In this document: positions 2,916-5,163 of the stretch, one piece after another
How the letters are laid out: every line of letters starts with the position of its first letter
Position numbering within the stretch: the stretch's first letter is position 1
Source of the DNA: CAMAVK01 sp964362485
GTDB taxonomy: Archaea; Nanobdellota; Nanobdellia; Woesearchaeales; GW2011-AR9
Direction: 5' to 3'
Assembly: GCA_964362485.1 (NCBI GenBank)
Contig: CAYIEX010000104.1
Coordinates: forward strand, 1-5,163
DNA: 5,163 bases
Program-made: the position numbers and the translations under genes
Notes under the pieces: model-generated
Databases searched by the model: none
Told to the model about the DNA's origin: nothing
The model's input: the letters and a program-made list of their open reading frames with translations, nothing else

Positions 2916-4549
2916 AAACGGTGTTAGGAAAGAAAGGTGAAATTAATCTTCCCATGAAAGAGCATAATAAAAATTCTGCTGAAGAAAATAATTCCGCACA
3001 ACCAACACCAATCGTTGGCACAGTATACGTAAAAAGCGGATCTGAAGTACAAGAATATGAACAAGATGATAAAGAACTTCCCCACGAAATCATTCTTGAA
3101 GATGTAGAACAATCTGCAGATGACGCCCTAACACTCAAACTACGATTACGTCGCCTCTTGCGACCAAAAGTATTTCATGTAAGTACCCAAATTACAGATA
3201 AAGGCCTTCATTTTGAATTAAAGCGTGGATCTGCTGAAAACGCGTATGAAGTGATTTTTCCAGAGGAAGTTTGGAAAGAATTCCCCTATAATCTAAAATT
3301 AATGCTTCGAGATAACCTTGCTCATTTGTCATTTTTAGATTTAAGTATCCTCTTTAATGCAAAAAAGATCAATTATGATACCCCCTTGCCACTCTTCAAA
3401 TCATTTTTTACAGAAGTGATACTTAAAAACTTATTATTTTATGGAGACACAGACTCTGTAAAGACTGTTGATTACATAACCCGACTCTGTAATTTAGAAT
3501 TCTCATTTCGTGGAACCCACTCACCACCTTGTCTATTTGCGACTCCAACGAAGGAAAGAGGAATAATTACCCTCACGTTTGGCAAAGAGAGTCTCTTAGG
3601 CTTCGGTGTAGCCAAAGAAATAGGAATCGACCCCATACCCGTAACAGTAGTGGAACCAGATTTAAACACCATAAGTATAAAACAAGAAAGAATCATGAGT
3701 TTTGAAAACAAACATAAAGACGCACTCATCCCAGTCTTTGAAAAGGAGTTCAATACAAAGGTTTACAAGATTAATAACCAGCTCGGAGAAATAAGATGTT
3801 ACGCTAATTGGGGTTTTGACGAAACTGATCTAGGTTGGTCCAATATTCTAACACAATACCTTTTTTACCTCCTGCCATTCAATTATAACTTCTCATCGAA
3901 ATACATGATTTTTGGTAACGAAAATGATGAATGTTACTATTATACAAAAGAAGGCTTCCGCTGCAACCCATCCTATGAGCAAACACGGGAATGGATGAGG
4001 CATATGAATACAATGTTGCACAACATAACCCAAGGATCAGTCCAAGCAACATCACTCGTGCAGCCGCTCCAAGAAATTGCAGTCTGTAAAGTTCTCTATC
4101 AACGCTACCCAGAACTTGCAAAATACCAGATCTCCTGTCCAGATGGAGCAGAAGACCGACGCTGGTGCGGCAAATGTTCCAAATGCGCCCACTGTTTTAT
4201 ATTTATGAAAGCGCTAGGTTTTGATAACGAAAGTGTTAATCTCCAAAACATGCTAACACTTGAACATAGAGATCTCTTCACACTATTTAGTGATACTAAA
4301 GATGGAAAAGGCTATTACTCAATGGGACTTGCTCGTGACGAACAACTCTTTGCTTTCCATCTCGCCGCAAAACGTGGTGCAATTGGGGATCTGATAGATA
4401 TTTTCAAAGAACAATTTGCAGAAGAAGCAGCAACACGTGAAACCGAACTGCAAAACGACTTCTTTAAAGTTAGCCGACCATCTAATATCCCAACCAACTT
4501 GTGGCGAAAATTAAAACCAATATTCGAAGAAGAATTAGCAAAAGAATAA
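2912..4549 (+). CDS. MurL-like PP-loop protein with QueC-like cysteine cluster
   Basis: This 545-residue soluble protein has a polar, acidic N-terminal tail (about 1-75) that looks disordered, then a mixed domain (about 76-210). A PP-loop-type nucleotide-binding segment follows, ITLTFGKESLLGFGVAKEIG (219-238): TFGKES replaces the usual SGGKDS of N-type ATP pyrophosphatases such as QueC. Farther on are GNEND (335-339), a likely second nucleotide-site motif, and cysteines 409, 419, 422, 425 and 428 in a C-x9-C-x2-C-x2-C-x2-C pattern within WCGKCSKCAHCF, much like the zinc site of QueC. From memory, WCG.C.KC and the PP-loop layout resemble MurL, the bacterial enzyme that uses ATP to epimerise the terminal L-Glu of UDP-MurNAc-L-Ala-L-Glu. 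The substrate here is unknown, since an archaeon without murein would not need that reaction. Starts at GTG 2921 or ATG 2954 are possible. It is monocistronic and converges with the next gene. Confidence 0.6.
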   Translation: MKTVLGKKGEINLPMKEHNKNSAEENNSAQPTPIVGTVYVKSGSEVQEYEQDDKELPHEIILEDVEQSADDALTLKLRLRRLLRPKVFHVSTQITDKGLHFELKRGSAENAYEVIFPEEVWKEFPYNLKLMLRDNLAHLSFLDLSILFNAKKINYDTPLPLFKSFFTEVILKNLLFYGDTDSVKTVDYITRLCNLEFSFRGTHSPPCLFATPTKERGIITLTFGKESLLGFGVAKEIGIDPIPVTVVEPDLNTISIKQERIMSFENKHKDALIPVFEKEFNTKVYKINNQLGEIRCYANWGFDETDLGWSNILTQYLFYLLPFNYNFSSKYMIFGNENDECYYYTKEGFRCNPSYEQTREWMRHMNTMLHNITQGSVQATSLVQPLQEIAVCKVLYQRYPELAKYQISCPDGAEDRRWCGKCSKCAHCFIFMKALGFDNESVNLQNMLTLEHRDLFTLFSDTKDGKGYYSMGLARDEQLFAFHLAAKRGAIGDLIDIFKEQFAEEAATRETELQNDFFKVSRPSNIPTNLWRKLKPIFEEELAKE

Positions 4550-4618
4550 AATAAGCAAAACCGTAACTTAGTAATTATACATAACCAGCGATGATCCAGC
4601 TTATCGATTGGGTTAAAA

Positions 4619-5163
4619 CTAAGTCCCACCCGAAACCACCGTATACCTTCTCTCTTTAAATGCAGCAATAACCTCTTTTCCCATTCTATCACACTGCGAC
4701 GCAAGCTCGTTACCCGCAGGAGAATTCAACGTCACACGCGCATCAAGAACAGCCTTGCCAATAATTGCATCCCGAACATGATACTGTGGCAAGCGCCACC
4801 CATCAAGACCATAATCATGACAAACAATCAACGCACCATCCGGCTTATTAATCCTCATTTCCAGCTCATCCGTTCTCCCCACGTTTTGCTCACGAAAATC
4901 AAAATTAACTCTTCCTATCGAGGGATCAACAGTATGTGAAAACGTGATTACAACCGTTCCTAAATCAGCAACTGAATAAGTAGGACTGCGAAATTGTTCC
5001 TGAAATGTCCCCGCAGCGAGAAGTGAACGAGTATCATAAGAATCATAGCGCTGTGCTGCAAACGAAGCAAGAGCAACTTGAGTTTCATCAAAATGATGCA
5101 CCGGTGGTGGGACATACGCATCACTTGGCTCAGCTCGCGCAACTGAAGACAGCAGACCAGCGT
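4619..5163 (-). CDS. Secreted protein, 3' part only (runs off right edge)
   Basis: The frame stays open from the TAG at 4619-4621 to the window edge, giving 180 residues of the C-terminal part. Nearest the edge it reads AGLLSSVARAEPSDAYVPPP, which looks like the end of a signal peptide with an A-R-A cleavage site, so the true start is probably a short way beyond the window. GTG 5101 is an internal valine and not the start. The mature part has strand-like segments (LGTVVITFSH, GRVNFDFRE), a central LEMRINKPDGALIVCHDYG and two cysteines (in VCHDYG and SQCDRM) that could form a disulfide. I do not recognise a family. It is likely extracytoplasmic. The gene converges with the MurL-like gene, with 69 bases between their stop codons and no obvious oligo-T terminator for the plus strand in that gap. 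Its GC appears a little higher than its neighbours. Confidence 0.7.
   Translation of the reverse strand, partial: AGLLSSVARAEPSDAYVPPPVHHFDETQVALASFAAQRYDSYDTRSLLAAGTFQEQFRSPTYSVADLGTVVITFSHTVDPSIGRVNFDFREQNVGRTDELEMRINKPDGALIVCHDYGLDGWRLPQYHVRDAIIGKAVLDARVTLNSPAGNELASQCDRMGKEVIAAFKERRYTVVSGGT

Overview
The window is AT-rich and reads as archaeal. The strongest clue is a tiny gene on the minus strand (1364-1471) whose product has the Arg/Lys/Trp core of ribosomal protein eL41, a protein of archaea and eukaryotes. A second clue is promoter layout. Upstream of four start codons, TATA-like octamers are centred about 25-28 bases away, without a convincing Shine-Dalgarno sequence, as expected for leaderless archaeal transcripts. 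Oligo-T tracts, the usual archaeal terminators, follow two minus-strand genes. I cannot fix the lineage. Base composition, small basic proteins and many unrecognised secreted proteins would suit a DPANN-type archaeon, but that is inference.

Layout: (1) 1-285, minus: the 5' part of an unrecognised protein that runs off the left edge. (2) 286-664: an intergenic region with divergent promoters, a tandem 11-mer, inverted repeats and a striking C-rich tract. (3) 665-1228, plus: a small putative lipoprotein. (4) 1364-1471, minus: eL41, with a 67-base leader that contains a 21-codon ORF and alternative hairpins. (5) 1724-2536, minus: a class I SAM-dependent methyltransferase starting with GTG. (6) 2623-2748, minus: a possible 41-residue membrane peptide followed by oligo-T tracts. 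(7) 2912-4549, plus: a 545-residue PP-loop protein resembling MurL-type epimerases, with a QueC-like cysteine cluster. (8) 4619-5163, minus: the 3' part of a secreted protein that runs off the right edge.

The genes mostly look like separate transcription units and do not form an obvious pathway. The most interesting points are the eL41 leader, where one segment can pair with either of two repeated segments and one pairing puts the eL41 start codon in a loop, and the MurL-like protein in an apparently archaeal setting.
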